DNA of 64,000 nucleotides from Lachnospiraceae bacterium. Its GTDB lineage: Bacteria; Bacillota; Clostridia; Lachnospirales; Lachnospiraceae. How positions within the stretch are numbered: the first letter of the stretch is position 1; the number at the start of each line of letters is the position of its first letter. Below, piece after piece: positions 11,355 to 20,197 of this stretch. Made by a program: the position numbers and the translations under genes. The DNA lies in NCBI GenBank assembly GCA_021203205.1, contig JAJQBQ010000011.1, forward strand, positions 47,683 through 111,682, written 5' to 3'. The notes under the pieces are model-generated. The model made no database searches, was not told the DNA's origin, and saw only the letters and a list, made by a program, of their open reading frames with translations.

Positions 11355-12179
11355 CTAAAATAGCTGATGCTTCACAAGAAACCTCTCAATCTCAGAAAAA
11401 TCCACCTTGCATTCCCCGTTAAAGATTCCGACGGGAACTTCATCTTTAAAAGTATACCTTGTCGGCAGCACATCAAACTTCGTATCCGGGAAGCGATAAA
11501 CCAGCACTTCTTTCTCCTCCGGATCCACAATCCAGTACTCCCGCACACCGGATTCCCGATACTTTTTCAGCTTTATCGTTTTATCTTTGATTGCCGTCGA
11601 CGGCGACAGGATTTCCACAATCAGATCCGGCGCTCCATAGATGGAACTGCGCCTTCTTTTGTCCTGATCACACAGGATAAACACATCCGGCTGAAGAATC
11701 GTCTTATCTGTTCTATCAACCTGCGTATCCATCGAAGAATTCATCGCAATACAGTCTCCGCCTTTCTGCTCTATATAATTGTCAAAGGCTCTGCAGATGC
11801 GAAAACCAATACTTTCATGTCTGAACGAGGGGGATGCCATATCGTAGAGCCAGCCGTCGATCAGTTCCACCCGCTCATCCTCCGGCAGAGTATAGTAATC
11901 TCTGACCGTATACTCTCCCTGGCGCTTGCCCAGGCCGTACGGATCCTCGTAATAATCCAGCGCCGCACCAGACTCGCGCAACATGGCAGGCATTTCATCC
12001 TTAATATCCGGATAGCGTTTTCCGGAATGCTGCGGTTTCTTCTCTCCATCCGCCTCTTGTTCCTTAACCTCAAGGTTCGTTTTCCTGCCTCGCTCCTCAG
12101 GGTTCGTTTTTCCGCCTCGCTCTGTCTCTCCCCGCTGCAGGGCATCCTTCTTCTCCATCTCTGTACCGTCTTTTCCCAT
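11355..12179 (-). CDS. Uma2 family restriction-endonuclease-fold protein, copy 2
   Basis: This is a close paralogue of the copies on either side. The motifs LQPDVFILCD, GAPDLIVEILSPST and the REYWIVD strand are intact, so the PD-(D/E)XK core looks functional. The charged N-terminal tail has two 27-bp repeat units. AAAGGAG lies nine bases before the ATG at 12179. Its 3' half and the following intergenic bases are nearly identical to copy 3, with an offset of exactly 899 bp, so the pair arose by a recent tandem duplication. The middle of the protein (about residues 120-150, FRHESIGFRICRAFDNYIEQ) differs more from copy 3 than the rest does. Confidence 0.87.
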   Translation of the reverse strand: MGKDGTEMEKKDALQRGETERGGKTNPEERGRKTNLEVKEQEADGEKKPQHSGKRYPDIKDEMPAMLRESGAALDYYEDPYGLGKRQGEYTVRDYYTLPEDERVELIDGWLYDMASPSFRHESIGFRICRAFDNYIEQKGGDCIAMNSSMDTQVDRTDKTILQPDVFILCDQDKRRRSSIYGAPDLIVEILSPSTAIKDKTIKLKKYRESGVREYWIVDPEEKEVLVYRFPDTKFDVLPTRYTFKDEVPVGIFNGECKVDFSEIERFLVKHQLF

Positions 12180-12253
12180 TTTCACAGACTCCTTTCCGTA
12201 TTTTGTATTTTTCAACCTCGCCTTTCAATTTGTAAACATCAATATCTGAAATA

Positions 12254-13078
12254 CTAAAATAGCTGATGCTTCACAAGAAACCTCTCAATCTCAGAAAAAT
12301 CCACCTTGCATTCCCCGTTAAAGATTCCGACGGGAACTTCATCTTTAAAAGTATACCTTGTCGGCAGCACATCAAACTTCGTATCCGGGAAGCGATAAAC
12401 CAGCACTTCTTTCTCCTCCGGATCCACAATCCAGTACTCCCGCACACCGGATTCCCGATACTTGTCGAGCTTTATCGTCTTATCTTTGATTGCCGTCGAC
12501 GGCGACAGGATTTCCACCATTAAATCCGGCGCTCCATAGATGGAACTGCGTCTTCTTTTGTCCTGATCACACAGGATAAAGACATCCGGCTGAAGAATCG
12601 TCTTATCTGTTCTATCAACCTGTGTATCCATGGATGCATTCAGCGCAATACACTTGCCGTCTTTTTTTCTGATATAATCCCGAAAAGCAACATAAATCTC
12701 TCCCCCGATCATCTCATGTCTGAACGAGGGAGATGCCATATCGTAGAACCAGCCGTCGATCAGTTCCACCCGCTCATCTTCCGGCAGAGCATAGTAGTCT
12801 CTGACCGTATACTCCCCCTGGCGCTTGCCCAGGCCGTACGGATCCTCGTAATAATCCAGCGCCGCACCCGACTCGCGCAGCATGGCAGGCATTTCATCCT
12901 TAATGTCCGGATAGCGTTTTCCGGAATGCTGCGGTTTCTTCTCTCCACCCGCCTCTTCTTTCTTAACCTCAGGGTTCGTTTTCCTGTCTCGCTCCTCAGA
13001 GTTCATTTTCCTGCCTCGCTCCGTCTCTTCCTGCTGCAGGGCATCCTTCTTCTCCATCTCTGTACCGTCTTTTCCCAT
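12254..13078 (-). CDS. Uma2 family restriction-endonuclease-fold protein, copy 3
   Basis: First of the three tandem copies in transcription order, 274 residues, with the same PD-(D/E)XK motifs (GAPDLMVEILSPST) as copy 2. AAAGGAG lies nine bases upstream of the ATG at 13078. The frame stays open to 13165 but the extension is outside the shared coding unit. Homology to copy 2 stops near 13136, inside the upstream region, which marks one edge of the duplicated unit. Differences from copy 2 cluster around residues 120-150, as if that segment were under different selection or had been exchanged. Confidence 0.87.
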   Translation of the reverse strand: MGKDGTEMEKKDALQQEETERGRKMNSEERDRKTNPEVKKEEAGGEKKPQHSGKRYPDIKDEMPAMLRESGAALDYYEDPYGLGKRQGEYTVRDYYALPEDERVELIDGWFYDMASPSFRHEMIGGEIYVAFRDYIRKKDGKCIALNASMDTQVDRTDKTILQPDVFILCDQDKRRRSSIYGAPDLMVEILSPSTAIKDKTIKLDKYRESGVREYWIVDPEEKEVLVYRFPDTKFDVLPTRYTFKDEVPVGIFNGECKVDFSEIERFLVKHQLF

Positions 13079-13537
13079 TTTCACAGACTCCTTTCCGTAT
13101 TTTGTCTTTTCAACCTCGCCTGTCAATTTGTAAACATGAGTGTTAACGATTCCTCTGTGAATCAATCCTTTCTCTTCATTGCCTGCTCAACAGGCGAAAT
13201 TCCCGTTTCATAGAAAATAACTGTTAGCGTCAGGTTAAAATAACTGTGCAACAGTCATCTCCTGACCAGACAGTATAACAGGAAATTTTTCATTTGTCAT
13301 CCAGGCAGAAATTGGACAGGTTCTGAATATGTGACTTTTCACTCGATTTATGTGATATTTTGACGTGAAATCAGAGATTTTATAAAAGTTTAAGAAATCG
13401 GATGTTTTTCTCCGGCCGCTTTGCACCTTCTATGCGGCGCACGCGAAAACAGGGACACAGTTTCCCGTGTCCCCGCCGTTCGTAAAAGTCTGTATCCTAA
13501 ACTATAAAGTTTCTTTAAAATTCATTCAAGCTACAGA
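13079..13537. other. Intergenic region upstream of the Uma2 cluster
   Basis: Apart from the terminator of the surface-protein gene (13444-13473), I see no gene here. The short open frame on the minus strand at 13235-13426 has no ribosome binding site and no family character. The duplicated Uma2 leader ends at about 13136. Confidence 0.5.
13444..13473 (-). terminator. Rho-independent terminator of the surface-protein gene
   Basis: On the minus strand a seven-base stem (GGGACAC and its complement, 13452-13458 and 13467-13473) is followed by TGTTTTC. It lies about 65 bp past the stop codon at 13538. Confidence 0.6.
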
Positions 13538-15949
13538 TTACTCGGTAACTCTCTTCTTAGCAAGCGCTACGCATACCGCAACTGCTGCAACGATCATTAC
13601 GATGTACGTCCAGGTTGCAATGTCGCCGCCAGCCACTGCGCTGCCGCCGGATGCTGTAGTTTCTTCTTCCTCAGTCGTAGTCTCGGTCTCTGTCTCGGTC
13701 TCGGTCTCGGTCTCAGTCTCAGTCTCAGTTTCGGTTTCGGTCGATGTCGTCGAACTTCCGACAATCAGAGCAATCGGGGAAAGAGATGTGAACGTTGCAA
13801 TAACATAACCGTCGCCGATTTCATCCGGTACGATTACATGCCAATCACCATCCTCATCCACATAGTGAAGAACAAGTGCAGATTCATAAGCAGAAGCGCT
13901 GCTGAAGGCAATTCTAAGCTGAATCGACTCGCCGTCCGGGATCTCATAAACCTCGCCGTCCAGCGTCAGGTAAACATCCAGAACCTCGTAGGAAAGGTCG
14001 CCTGCCCAGAGAGCCTCGAGAGCCGCCTGCTCGTCATCTGTCATAGTGTAAGTCTCATAATTTACAACAACGTTTGAGTCAATGCCATCCGACATGGATT
14101 CGATCGTGATAGCAACGTCAGAAACCGTGACAACCTCAGAGTAGGTGTCCGTCTTGGTCGTTGTTGTGGTGTAGGTGTAGGTGTAGGAAACATCCGTCAG
14201 AGATACGTACTCACCGGTCAGATGAACAGTCAGTGCGCAACCATCTGCATATGCCTCAACCACTGCAACAGTCACAAATGTAGAACCGGCTGCAGTAGAC
14301 GTAACAGTCACGGTATCGCCAACTCTCTCAACAACAACTGTAACTTCCGTTCCGGCAGCCATTGTCTCAAGCCATGCATCCCAGTCAAAATCATCGTCAA
14401 GGGTGGTCCAGGTGATTGTATCATTCTCTCCCTGATTATAGAGCCAGCCAAAGTTGTCCGCTCTTACGTCAACATATACATAATCTGCATTGTACAGCTC
14501 TACAATAAAATTGTTATAGGTTTCACCGGATTCTTCCAGGTCACCTGTGTTCGTGAATGTGTAGGTAAGAACAAAATCTCCGGACAGCGTTACTACACCG
14601 GTGTCGGCAGTGAAGCCAGCCTCAATAGTCACATCATCTGCTGTACCGCTTTCGGTCACTTCTTCCGTTACAGTGTAGGTGATGGACGTGCCATCTGTAG
14701 CAGTAGCGGTGGTCTCGTCCTCATCAGTATCAGTCGATGTATCAGCAGTCGTCTCATCCTGTTCACTGTCATCAGAAGAAGATGTCGTAGTTTCGTCCTC
14801 ATCTGAAGATGAATCGGACGCATCCTGTTCGCTGTCATCATCCGTCGAATCTCCAACCAGAGCATAGCTGTAAGTAACATTTGAAATTGTCACCTGCTCA
14901 CCGGTCAGATAAACATTCAGCGTGCACCCATCTGCATATGCGGCAACTACCGCAACAGTCACGAACGTAGATCCAGCTGCGGTAGCTGTAACAGTAACGG
15001 TATCACCAGTTCTCTCAATAACAACCGTCACTTCCGTTCCAGCTGTCATTTCCTCAAGCCACGCAGTCCAATCAAAATCATCTTCAAGAGTGGTAAATGT
15101 GATGGTATCATCTTCACCCTGACCGTAAAGCCAACCAGCATTATCTGCTCTTACATCAACATAAACACCATCTTCATTGCAAATCTCTACGATATAATTA
15201 TTCCAGTTTTCACCGGAAGCCTCCAGATCTCCCGTGTTCGTGAACGTATAGGAAACAGTAAAGTCGCCGGACAGTTCCAATCTGGCAGTTTCTCCAGAAA
15301 AAGCATCTTCAATCGTCACATCACCCGATTCTCCGGTAACCGTGCTGTCATCTTCCTCTTCCTCACCGGCATAGGTAACGCTCTGGATTGTAATGATGCC
15401 GCCGTCAGCGCCAAGATGGAATCCAAGAGAATCCGGAACCGCTGTCGGATACGTGATCGTGTAAACTTCCATTGCTCCGTCTGCAAAAGTAAACGATGCG
15501 GTTACTACCGTATCACTCGTCTTTGAAACTACAAGAGTAACCTCTCCTACACAGGATTCAGCGAAGCTATCCCAGTCATCACCCCAGGACGTTGTCACTT
15601 CATAAGACGGGATATTGTCCTCGTTGGTGCCGTATGTCCAGCCATAAGCATCCGCTCTTAACGTAATGCCAGCCGCCTCATCGGTAGCAGTCGTCTCAAA
15701 GATAAAGTTTGACCAGTTATCCGTATCTCTCTGGAAAGGATCATTGTCAAAAACAACCGTTACATCGTCATCTGTGAGATAATACTCATCTCCGTCAGAC
15801 GTGTTCCAACCAGTGCTGCCGTCAACCGTGAGTCCGTCCTCGTATGTTTTCGATTCGGTCACATCTTCTGCCATCGCACTCATAACAGTACCAATAGCCA
15901 GAACAGCCACGAGCAACACCGCGAGAATTCTTTTATTAAGTTTTCTCAT
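13538..15949 (-). CDS. Large secreted or cell-surface repeat protein with C-terminal membrane anchor
   Basis: I do not recognise a named family. Residues 1-27 are a signal peptide ending near VMSAMAED. Three domains of about 140 residues follow. The first (about 30-185) is divergent. The second (about 205-355) and third (about 430-575) are close copies sharing DVRADN.GWLY, a tryptophan-rich FDW..WLE segment and EVTVV.ER.GDTVTVT. They look like beta-sandwich, carbohydrate-binding-like modules. Acidic Ser/Thr linkers separate them. Near the end there is a Thr-Glu dipeptide repeat encoded by hexanucleotide units at about 13680-13745, then a transmembrane helix and the basic tail AKKRVTE. No LPXTG motif precedes the helix. 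GGAGG is 11 bases upstream of the ATG. Single-gene transcription unit with its own promoter and terminator. Confidence 0.8.
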   Translation of the reverse strand: MRKLNKRILAVLLVAVLAIGTVMSAMAEDVTESKTYEDGLTVDGSTGWNTSDGDEYYLTDDDVTVVFDNDPFQRDTDNWSNFIFETTATDEAAGITLRADAYGWTYGTNEDNIPSYEVTTSWGDDWDSFAESCVGEVTLVVSKTSDTVVTASFTFADGAMEVYTITYPTAVPDSLGFHLGADGGIITIQSVTYAGEEEEDDSTVTGESGDVTIEDAFSGETARLELSGDFTVSYTFTNTGDLEASGENWNNYIVEICNEDGVYVDVRADNAGWLYGQGEDDTITFTTLEDDFDWTAWLEEMTAGTEVTVVIERTGDTVTVTATAAGSTFVTVAVVAAYADGCTLNVYLTGEQVTISNVTYSYALVGDSTDDDSEQDASDSSSDEDETTTSSSDDSEQDETTADTSTDTDEDETTATATDGTSITYTVTEEVTESGTADDVTIEAGFTADTGVVTLSGDFVLTYTFTNTGDLEESGETYNNFIVELYNADYVYVDVRADNFGWLYNQGENDTITWTTLDDDFDWDAWLETMAAGTEVTVVVERVGDTVTVTSTAAGSTFVTVAVVEAYADGCALTVHLTGEYVSLTDVSYTYTYTTTTTKTDTYSEVVTVSDVAITIESMSDGIDSNVVVNYETYTMTDDEQAALEALWAGDLSYEVLDVYLTLDGEVYEIPDGESIQLRIAFSSASAYESALVLHYVDEDGDWHVIVPDEIGDGYVIATFTSLSPIALIVGSSTTSTETETETETETETETETETETTTEEEETTASGGSAVAGGDIATWTYIVMIVAAVAVCVALAKKRVTE
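13680..13745 (-). repeat. Hexanucleotide repeat encoding (Thr-Glu)n
   Basis: About eleven consecutive six-base units (GGTCTC, AGTCTC or GTTTCG on the plus strand) encode alternating Thr and Glu. The tract is a likely wall-spanning spacer just before the membrane anchor. Unit gain or loss would keep the frame. Confidence 0.8.
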
Positions 15950-16404
15950 GTTAATATGTACCTCCTACATTAATTATTTTGGGTCCAATACAAGGACACA
16001 AGACTTTTATTGCACATCTTACAACAATATAACTTTCAGGTCAATCATTTTTTGAATTTTGTAAAAATTTTCTCGTTTTCCTGTAAATATTTTATTACAT
16101 TTCTACAACAAAGCTGCCGGTCCAGAGCCAGCGATTAAACAACTGCCTTTAACATTCATGTGATGACACCACGGGTTGCTCCATGCGGAGTTGACGCGAA
16201 GTGTTATCTTCCGTGTTCACGCAAACCAAATCCTGTGGCATCCTCTGCCTGCATGGCATTTTCCTGTTTATTTTCGATGTTGTCCGAATTTGTACCTTTC
16301 TTTTCCAAACAAAGCATGCTATAATATCCCGGTATTTTATCAATGTCACGACATCGTCATTTCCAGCCTTGCAAAGCTGTAACATGAAAGAAAGGAGGCC
16401 TGTC
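15950..16404. other. Divergent intergenic region
   Basis: The 455 bases between two divergently transcribed genes hold the surface-protein promoter (16016-16044). The remainder shows no gene. The sequence is A+T-rich up to about 16110 and of average composition beyond. Confidence 0.5.
16016..16044 (-). promoter_or_regulatory. Putative promoter of the surface-protein gene
   Basis: On the minus strand TTGACC (16039-16044) and TAAGAT (16016-16021) are separated by 17 bases, about 70 bp upstream of the ATG. The -10 element matches consensus at four of six positions. Confidence 0.5.
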
Positions 16405-18114
16405 ATGGAAACAAAAAAAATGGTTCCCCTCGGTATCGAAGATTTTTCCGAGATTCGAACCGACAACTTTTACTATGTAGATAAAACTGCCATGATCCGC
16501 GACTTGCTGCTCGCGCGCGCAAAAGTAAACCTGTTCACGCGACCCAGGCGCTTCGGAAAGTCTCTGAATATGAGCATGCTGCGCTATTTTTTCGAGATTG
16601 GTACGGATCCGGCTTTGTTTGACGGGCTGGCCATCCGACAGGAGCCTGCTCTCTGCGAAAAATACCTGGGACAGCATCCGGTCGTCTCGGTCAGTCTGAA
16701 AGATATCGAAGGGCCGAACTTTGCATTTGCCCGAAAAAAATTGGTGAAAATTATCATGCGTGAGGCTTCCAGGCATCAGGAACTTGCGTCCAGCAATCGT
16801 CTCACTGCAGACGATCAGGAGTCTTATGCCCTTCTGAAGAAACGGGATATGGATGATGATACTTTAACCGACAGCCTGAAAACTCTCACCATGCTGCTGG
16901 AAAAACATTACGGTAAAGAGGTCATACTCCTGATCGACGAATATGATGTTCCTCTGGCCAATGCGAATGACCGGGGTTACTATGCTGATATGATCGACCT
17001 GATTCGAAGCATGTTCAATCAGGCGCTCAAGACAAACAGCAGCATTTTCTTTGCCGTGCTGACCGGTTGCCTTCGCGTATCGAAAGAGAGCATCTTTACC
17101 GGATTGAATAATCCTCGAATTCTCTCCATTACGAAAGTGCGTTTCGACGAGTATTTCGGCTTTACCGACCCGGAAGTGAAGGATATTCTTGACTATTATG
17201 GTTTTTCCGAAAAATATGAAACTGCCAAAGAATGGTATGACGGCTACCTTTTCGGAAATGTAAAAGTCTATAACCCCTGGGATATTATAAGCTATCTGGA
17301 CGACCTGCTCGCCGACTCCCTTTCCCCGCCGCAGGACTACTGGTCCAACACCAGCGGCAACAACGTGCTCCGGAAACTGATCGAAGATTACGGAACCAGC
17401 CAGACGAAAGAAGAAATCGAGAACCTGCTTGCCGGCGGCGAGGTAGTTAAGACGATCCGAGAGGATTTAACTTATAACAATATCTACTCTTCCATTGACA
17501 ATCTCTGGAGTCTCCTGTTCACCACCGGATACCTTACCCTGAAAGAGATGCCGTCCGGCGAAAAATACACGCTTGTCATCCCGAACCGCGAGATCAGCAA
17601 CCTGTTCTCGAAGCAGATTATGGATTTGTTCAAAGAAAAGGTGGCCAAAAACAGCGATGACCGTGAAAAACTCTGCAGTGCCATCGAAACCGGCGACGCT
17701 GCCGCGCTGGAAGCCGCATTTACGGATTATCTGGATGACACCATCAGCCTCCGCGACACTTTTGTCCACAGAGAACGGAAAGAGAATTTCTACCACGGCA
17801 TTCTGTTAGGCATCATCGCGTACCACGATGGCTGGGTCTCCAAATCCAATGCGGAGGCCGGGGACGGCTTTGCCGATATCCGGGTGCAGGCGCGCAGGAA
17901 AGGCATCGGCATCGTGATTGAGATGAAGTATGCTGAGGACGGGAAATATACTGCCGCGCTGGACGAGGCTTTCGGACAAATCGAGCAGGAGAATTATGTG
18001 CACGAGCTGAAAAAGGAGGGTTTGCGCACAGTTTATAAATACGGGATCGCGTGTTATAAGAAGTCCTGCCGGGTACGGTGCGAGAAAGAAGAGTACGAAC
18101 CAGCGGAAGAATAA
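16405..18114 (+). CDS. AAA-ATPase-like protein with C-terminal PD-(D/E)XK nuclease domain, copy A
   Basis: This family (PF09820 AAA-ATPase-like plus PF08011-type PD-(D/E)XK domain) is highly amplified in some Clostridia and Bacteroidetes; its role is unproven. A Walker A-like RPRRFGKSL is near residue 50 and a Walker B-like LLIDEYDVPL near 175. The nuclease-like motif at about 495-520 has GFADIRV followed by IVIEMKYAED, giving the D and E-x-K residues. The ATG at 16405 is chosen because AAAGGAGG sits six bases upstream; the frame is open further upstream to 16201 but that part has no family character. A strong terminator follows. The gene is on the opposite strand to most of its neighbours. 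Confidence 0.87.
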   Translation: METKKMVPLGIEDFSEIRTDNFYYVDKTAMIRDLLLARAKVNLFTRPRRFGKSLNMSMLRYFFEIGTDPALFDGLAIRQEPALCEKYLGQHPVVSVSLKDIEGPNFAFARKKLVKIIMREASRHQELASSNRLTADDQESYALLKKRDMDDDTLTDSLKTLTMLLEKHYGKEVILLIDEYDVPLANANDRGYYADMIDLIRSMFNQALKTNSSIFFAVLTGCLRVSKESIFTGLNNPRILSITKVRFDEYFGFTDPEVKDILDYYGFSEKYETAKEWYDGYLFGNVKVYNPWDIISYLDDLLADSLSPPQDYWSNTSGNNVLRKLIEDYGTSQTKEEIENLLAGGEVVKTIREDLTYNNIYSSIDNLWSLLFTTGYLTLKEMPSGEKYTLVIPNREISNLFSKQIMDLFKEKVAKNSDDREKLCSAIETGDAAALEAAFTDYLDDTISLRDTFVHRERKENFYHGILLGIIAYHDGWVSKSNAEAGDGFADIRVQARRKGIGIVIEMKYAEDGKYTAALDEAFGQIEQENYVHELKKEGLRTVYKYGIACYKKSCRVRCEKEEYEPAEE

Positions 18115-18121
18115 AATAGCT

Positions 18122-18176
18122 ACAGGCAGGATACTCTTGTCGGTTTTCACCGCCGGATATCCTGCCTGTTTTCTAT
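18122..18176 (+). terminator. Rho-independent terminator of AAA/PD-(D/E)XK copy A
   Basis: Perfect 12-base arms ACAGGCAGGATA (18122-18133) and TATCCTGCCTGT (18158-18169), with smaller internal pairing, are followed by TTTTCT. Confidence 0.85.
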
Positions 18177-18179
18177 AAT

Positions 18180-18420
18180 GTTCTCAGCATTGGGCCATTT
18201 GGCCAGCCTCACCGCAGCACGAAATGCCTCCGCGACATCCAGATTTGGAATATGGACTTCGCACTCATCCTCATCATACGCGAGATAGCCCAAATGAATC
18301 AGCAGGGTCAACACATCTCCCGGCTTTCAAAGGATATAAAATCGTTCTGAAAAGTTTCTGTATATACGCTGACACGCTGGCCGCCCAGCATCTGCACAAT
18401 TGCGTCTTTCAGGCCGTCAA
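18180..18420 (-). pseudogene. Frameshifted fragment of an AAA/PD-(D/E)XK gene
   Basis: The reverse complement translates to DGLKDAIVQMLGGQRV, then FQNDFISFES, then, in another frame, DVLTLLIHLGYLAYD and IPNLDVAEAF. This is collinear with the middle of the intact gene at 59473-61062 (DGLKDAIVLMLGGQRV, FQNDITSFDT, DVLTLLIHLGYLAYD, IPNQEVTEAF). A frameshift lies near 18325, and both ends of the gene are missing. It resembles the 59-61 kb copy, not the adjacent copy A. Confidence 0.85.
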
Positions 18421-18438
18421 AGCAGAGACGCGAATCAT

Positions 18439-19551
18439 TTACATGCTCCTTATAATCTCCCGCGCCACCTCTTCTTCCACCGGCACAGAGTACACGCCAG
18501 GCGCAAATTCCACCATGGCGCCGATGCCGTCCTGCACGACAAAGCGCAGCTTTCCGTCCCGCACTTTTTTGTCGGTGTAGAGCTTCTTTACAAGCGCTTC
18601 CCGGTCGATGTATTCCGGGATTTCCGTCGGGAGATTTGCGCGTTTCAGGAGCCGCACCGTGCGGCTCATCTCTTCTTCCGTGAGATGTCCCAGCCGCATG
18701 GCGAGGTGCATTTCAGCCACCAGGCCGACAGCCACCGCCTCCCCGTGCAGCAGGCGGTAGTCGCTCACCGTTTCGATGGCGCGGCCCACCGTGTGGCCCA
18801 GGTTTAGGATTTCCCGCAGGCCGCTCTCCCGCTCGTCCTTCATGACAACCTCGTACTTTACCCGGCAGTTCGCGTTCGCGATGTACGTGCAGGCATCCGG
18901 ATCCCCGGCGAGAATTTCCTCCATGTGAGCCTCAAGGTAGTCGAACAGCTCCGCATCCCCCAGCATGGCGTGCTTGACAGTTTCGGCCATTCCGCTGGAT
19001 ATCTGCCTCCCCGGGAGTGTCTTCCAGGCAGCCACGTCGATGTAGACCTTCTTCGGCTGGTTGAACAGGCCGATCAGGTTCGTGGCAAGCGGCGTGTCCA
19101 CGGCCGTCTTCCCGCCCACGGAGGCATCCGCCGCGGCCAGCAGCGTGGTGGCGTAGCTGACAAACGGAACACCGCGCCCGTAGGTGCCGGCCAGGAAGCC
19201 TGCCAGGTCTGTCACCACGCCGCCGCCCACCGCCACGACACAGCAGTCCCGCCGGAACCCCTGCGCCAGCATTGCGTCCTCCAGCTGCTCCTTCACAGCG
19301 CGGGTCTTGCTCTTCTCGCCCGCCTCAAACACGAACATCTCCGCCTGACAGCCCGCCTCCCGCAGCCTGTCGCAGATGACCGCGCCGTACAGGTCTTTCA
19401 CGATGCTGTCCGTGATAACGGCGAATTTCTTCCGTGATCCGACCAGACCGAACTGCAGGTCATCGATCAATTTGTTAACCAAATCAAAACCGATTTCAAC
19501 ATCGTAGCTGTCGTCGACGACTTTTTTTAAGGATACGTGGAATTTGCTCAT
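18439..19551 (-). CDS. aroB: 3-dehydroquinate synthase
   Basis: AroB converts DAHP to 3-dehydroquinate, the second step of the shikimate pathway. The NAD-binding region shows VAVGGGVVTDLAGFLAGTYGRG, the substrate-site lysine lies in VGGKTAVD, and the metal ligands are in LGHTVGRAIE and HGEAVAVG. The length of 370 residues is normal. The ATG at 19551 has GGAGG five bases upstream. A longer open frame runs back through the tRNA-Asn gene and is an artefact. No other aro gene is adjacent. It follows a tRNA cluster whose terminator lies between them, so it may have a separate promoter or depend on readthrough. Confidence 0.95.
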   Translation of the reverse strand: MSKFHVSLKKVVDDSYDVEIGFDLVNKLIDDLQFGLVGSRKKFAVITDSIVKDLYGAVICDRLREAGCQAEMFVFEAGEKSKTRAVKEQLEDAMLAQGFRRDCCVVAVGGGVVTDLAGFLAGTYGRGVPFVSYATTLLAAADASVGGKTAVDTPLATNLIGLFNQPKKVYIDVAAWKTLPGRQISSGMAETVKHAMLGDAELFDYLEAHMEEILAGDPDACTYIANANCRVKYEVVMKDERESGLREILNLGHTVGRAIETVSDYRLLHGEAVAVGLVAEMHLAMRLGHLTEEEMSRTVRLLKRANLPTEIPEYIDREALVKKLYTDKKVRDGKLRFVVQDGIGAMVEFAPGVYSVPVEEEVAREIIRSM

Positions 19552-19591
19552 GGGAACCTCCGTAAAATATTGCTTGCATTTACCTGTCAGA

Positions 19592-19621
19592 AAAAGCCCG
19601 TAGAAAAATCTACGGGCTTTT
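19592..19621 (-). terminator. Terminator of the tRNA cluster
   Basis: Perfect 13-base arms AAAAGCCCGTAGA and TCTACGGGCTTTT enclose a four-base loop. The arm ends form the T tract on both strands. Confidence 0.9.
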
Positions 19622-19628
19622 AAAGTCG

Positions 19629-19700
19629 CTCCCCGAGTAGGGCTCGAACCTACAACAACTCGGTTAACAGCCGAGTGCTCTACCATTGAGCTATCGAGGA
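19629..19700 (-). tRNA. tRNA-Asn (GTT)
   Basis: The minus strand gives a standard cloverleaf: acceptor TCCTCGA paired with TCGGGGA, D arm AGCTCAATGGTAGAGC, anticodon loop with GTT, and T arm with GGTTCGAGCC. CCA is not encoded. Confidence 0.95.
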
Positions 19701-19741
19701 ATAGTTTTGCGACACCATTCTGTGATGCTGTCGCAAACACG

Positions 19742-19826
19742 TGCAGTTGATGGGACTTGAACCCACACCCAGTTTACCCGGACATGAACCTGAATCATGC
19801 GCGTATGCCAATTCCGCCACAACTGC
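19742..19826 (-). tRNA. tRNA-Leu (CAG)
   Basis: Class II tRNA with a long variable arm on the minus strand. The acceptor is GCAGTTG/CAACTGC and the anticodon stem CATGA/TCATG encloses loop TTCAGGT, so the anticodon is CAG. Confidence 0.93.
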
Positions 19827-19876
19827 GTTTTGTTTGAAGAAGCAGGAAGCCTCCAAAAGCTCCTCGCTTTCTCAAG

Positions 19877-19961
19877 TGCACTCGGCGGGACTTGAACCCG
19901 CACCCGGTTAACCCAGACTAGATCCTTAGTCTAGCGCGTATGCCAATTCCGCCACGAGTGC
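19877..19961 (-). tRNA. tRNA-Leu (AAG)
   Basis: Class II tRNA on the minus strand, acceptor GCACTCG/CGAGTGC. The anticodon stem CTAGA/TCTAG encloses loop CTAAGGA, so the anticodon reads AAG. An A at position 34 would need deamination to inosine by TadA to read CUC as well as CUU. This is unusual among bacterial leucine tRNAs. Confidence 0.9.
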
Positions 19962-19994
19962 ATTTGTTGCGGTTCTTTCCCGCGAACAGGCGAT

Positions 19995-20023
19995 ATACTA
20001 CCACAGTTCGCGGAGGATTGCAA
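19995..20023 (-). promoter_or_regulatory. Promoter of the Leu-Leu-Asn tRNA cluster
   Basis: On the minus strand TTGCAA (20018-20023) and TAGTAT (19995-20000) are separated by 17 bases, about 35 bp upstream of the first tRNA. Confidence 0.65.
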
Positions 20024-20162
20024 GCGTTTTTTTATAAAAATTTCTCGTTTTCAGAAGCACCAGCCGAAGTTGTTGCGAATCCGGGAGATATGAGCACACA
20101 TGATAAGAATTCTTCTGTACTATTCGCAGAAGCCTGCGGTGAGTTGATCATCCAACATCAGA

Positions 20163-20197
20163 GAAAAACCGGGCGGCACCTTTTGCCTCCCGGTTTC
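20163..20197 (-). terminator. Terminator of the infC-rpmI-rplT operon
   Basis: On the minus strand a stem AACCGGG/CCCGGTT with a GC-rich top is followed by TTTTTCTC. It lies about 190 bp past the rplT stop. The remaining bases between 20024 and 20381 show no gene. Confidence 0.8.

Larger units (their letters stand above)
11341..13136. repeat. 899-bp tandem duplication carrying two Uma2 genes
   Basis: The string beginning CAATATCTGAAATACTAAAA occurs at 11341 and again at 12240, an offset of 899 bp. The similarity runs through the coding region and the intergenic bases up to about 13136. The first Uma2 gene (10429-11280) is an older third copy with the same upstream segment. Confidence 0.85.

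Noticed and set aside
13235..13426. Short minus-strand frame upstream of the surface gene terminator
   Set aside because: Low-complexity frame without ribosome binding site or recognisable product.
19552..19740. N-terminal extension of AroB
   Set aside because: The extra 63 codons are the tRNA-Asn gene and its terminator. The ATG at 19551 has a strong ribosome binding site.
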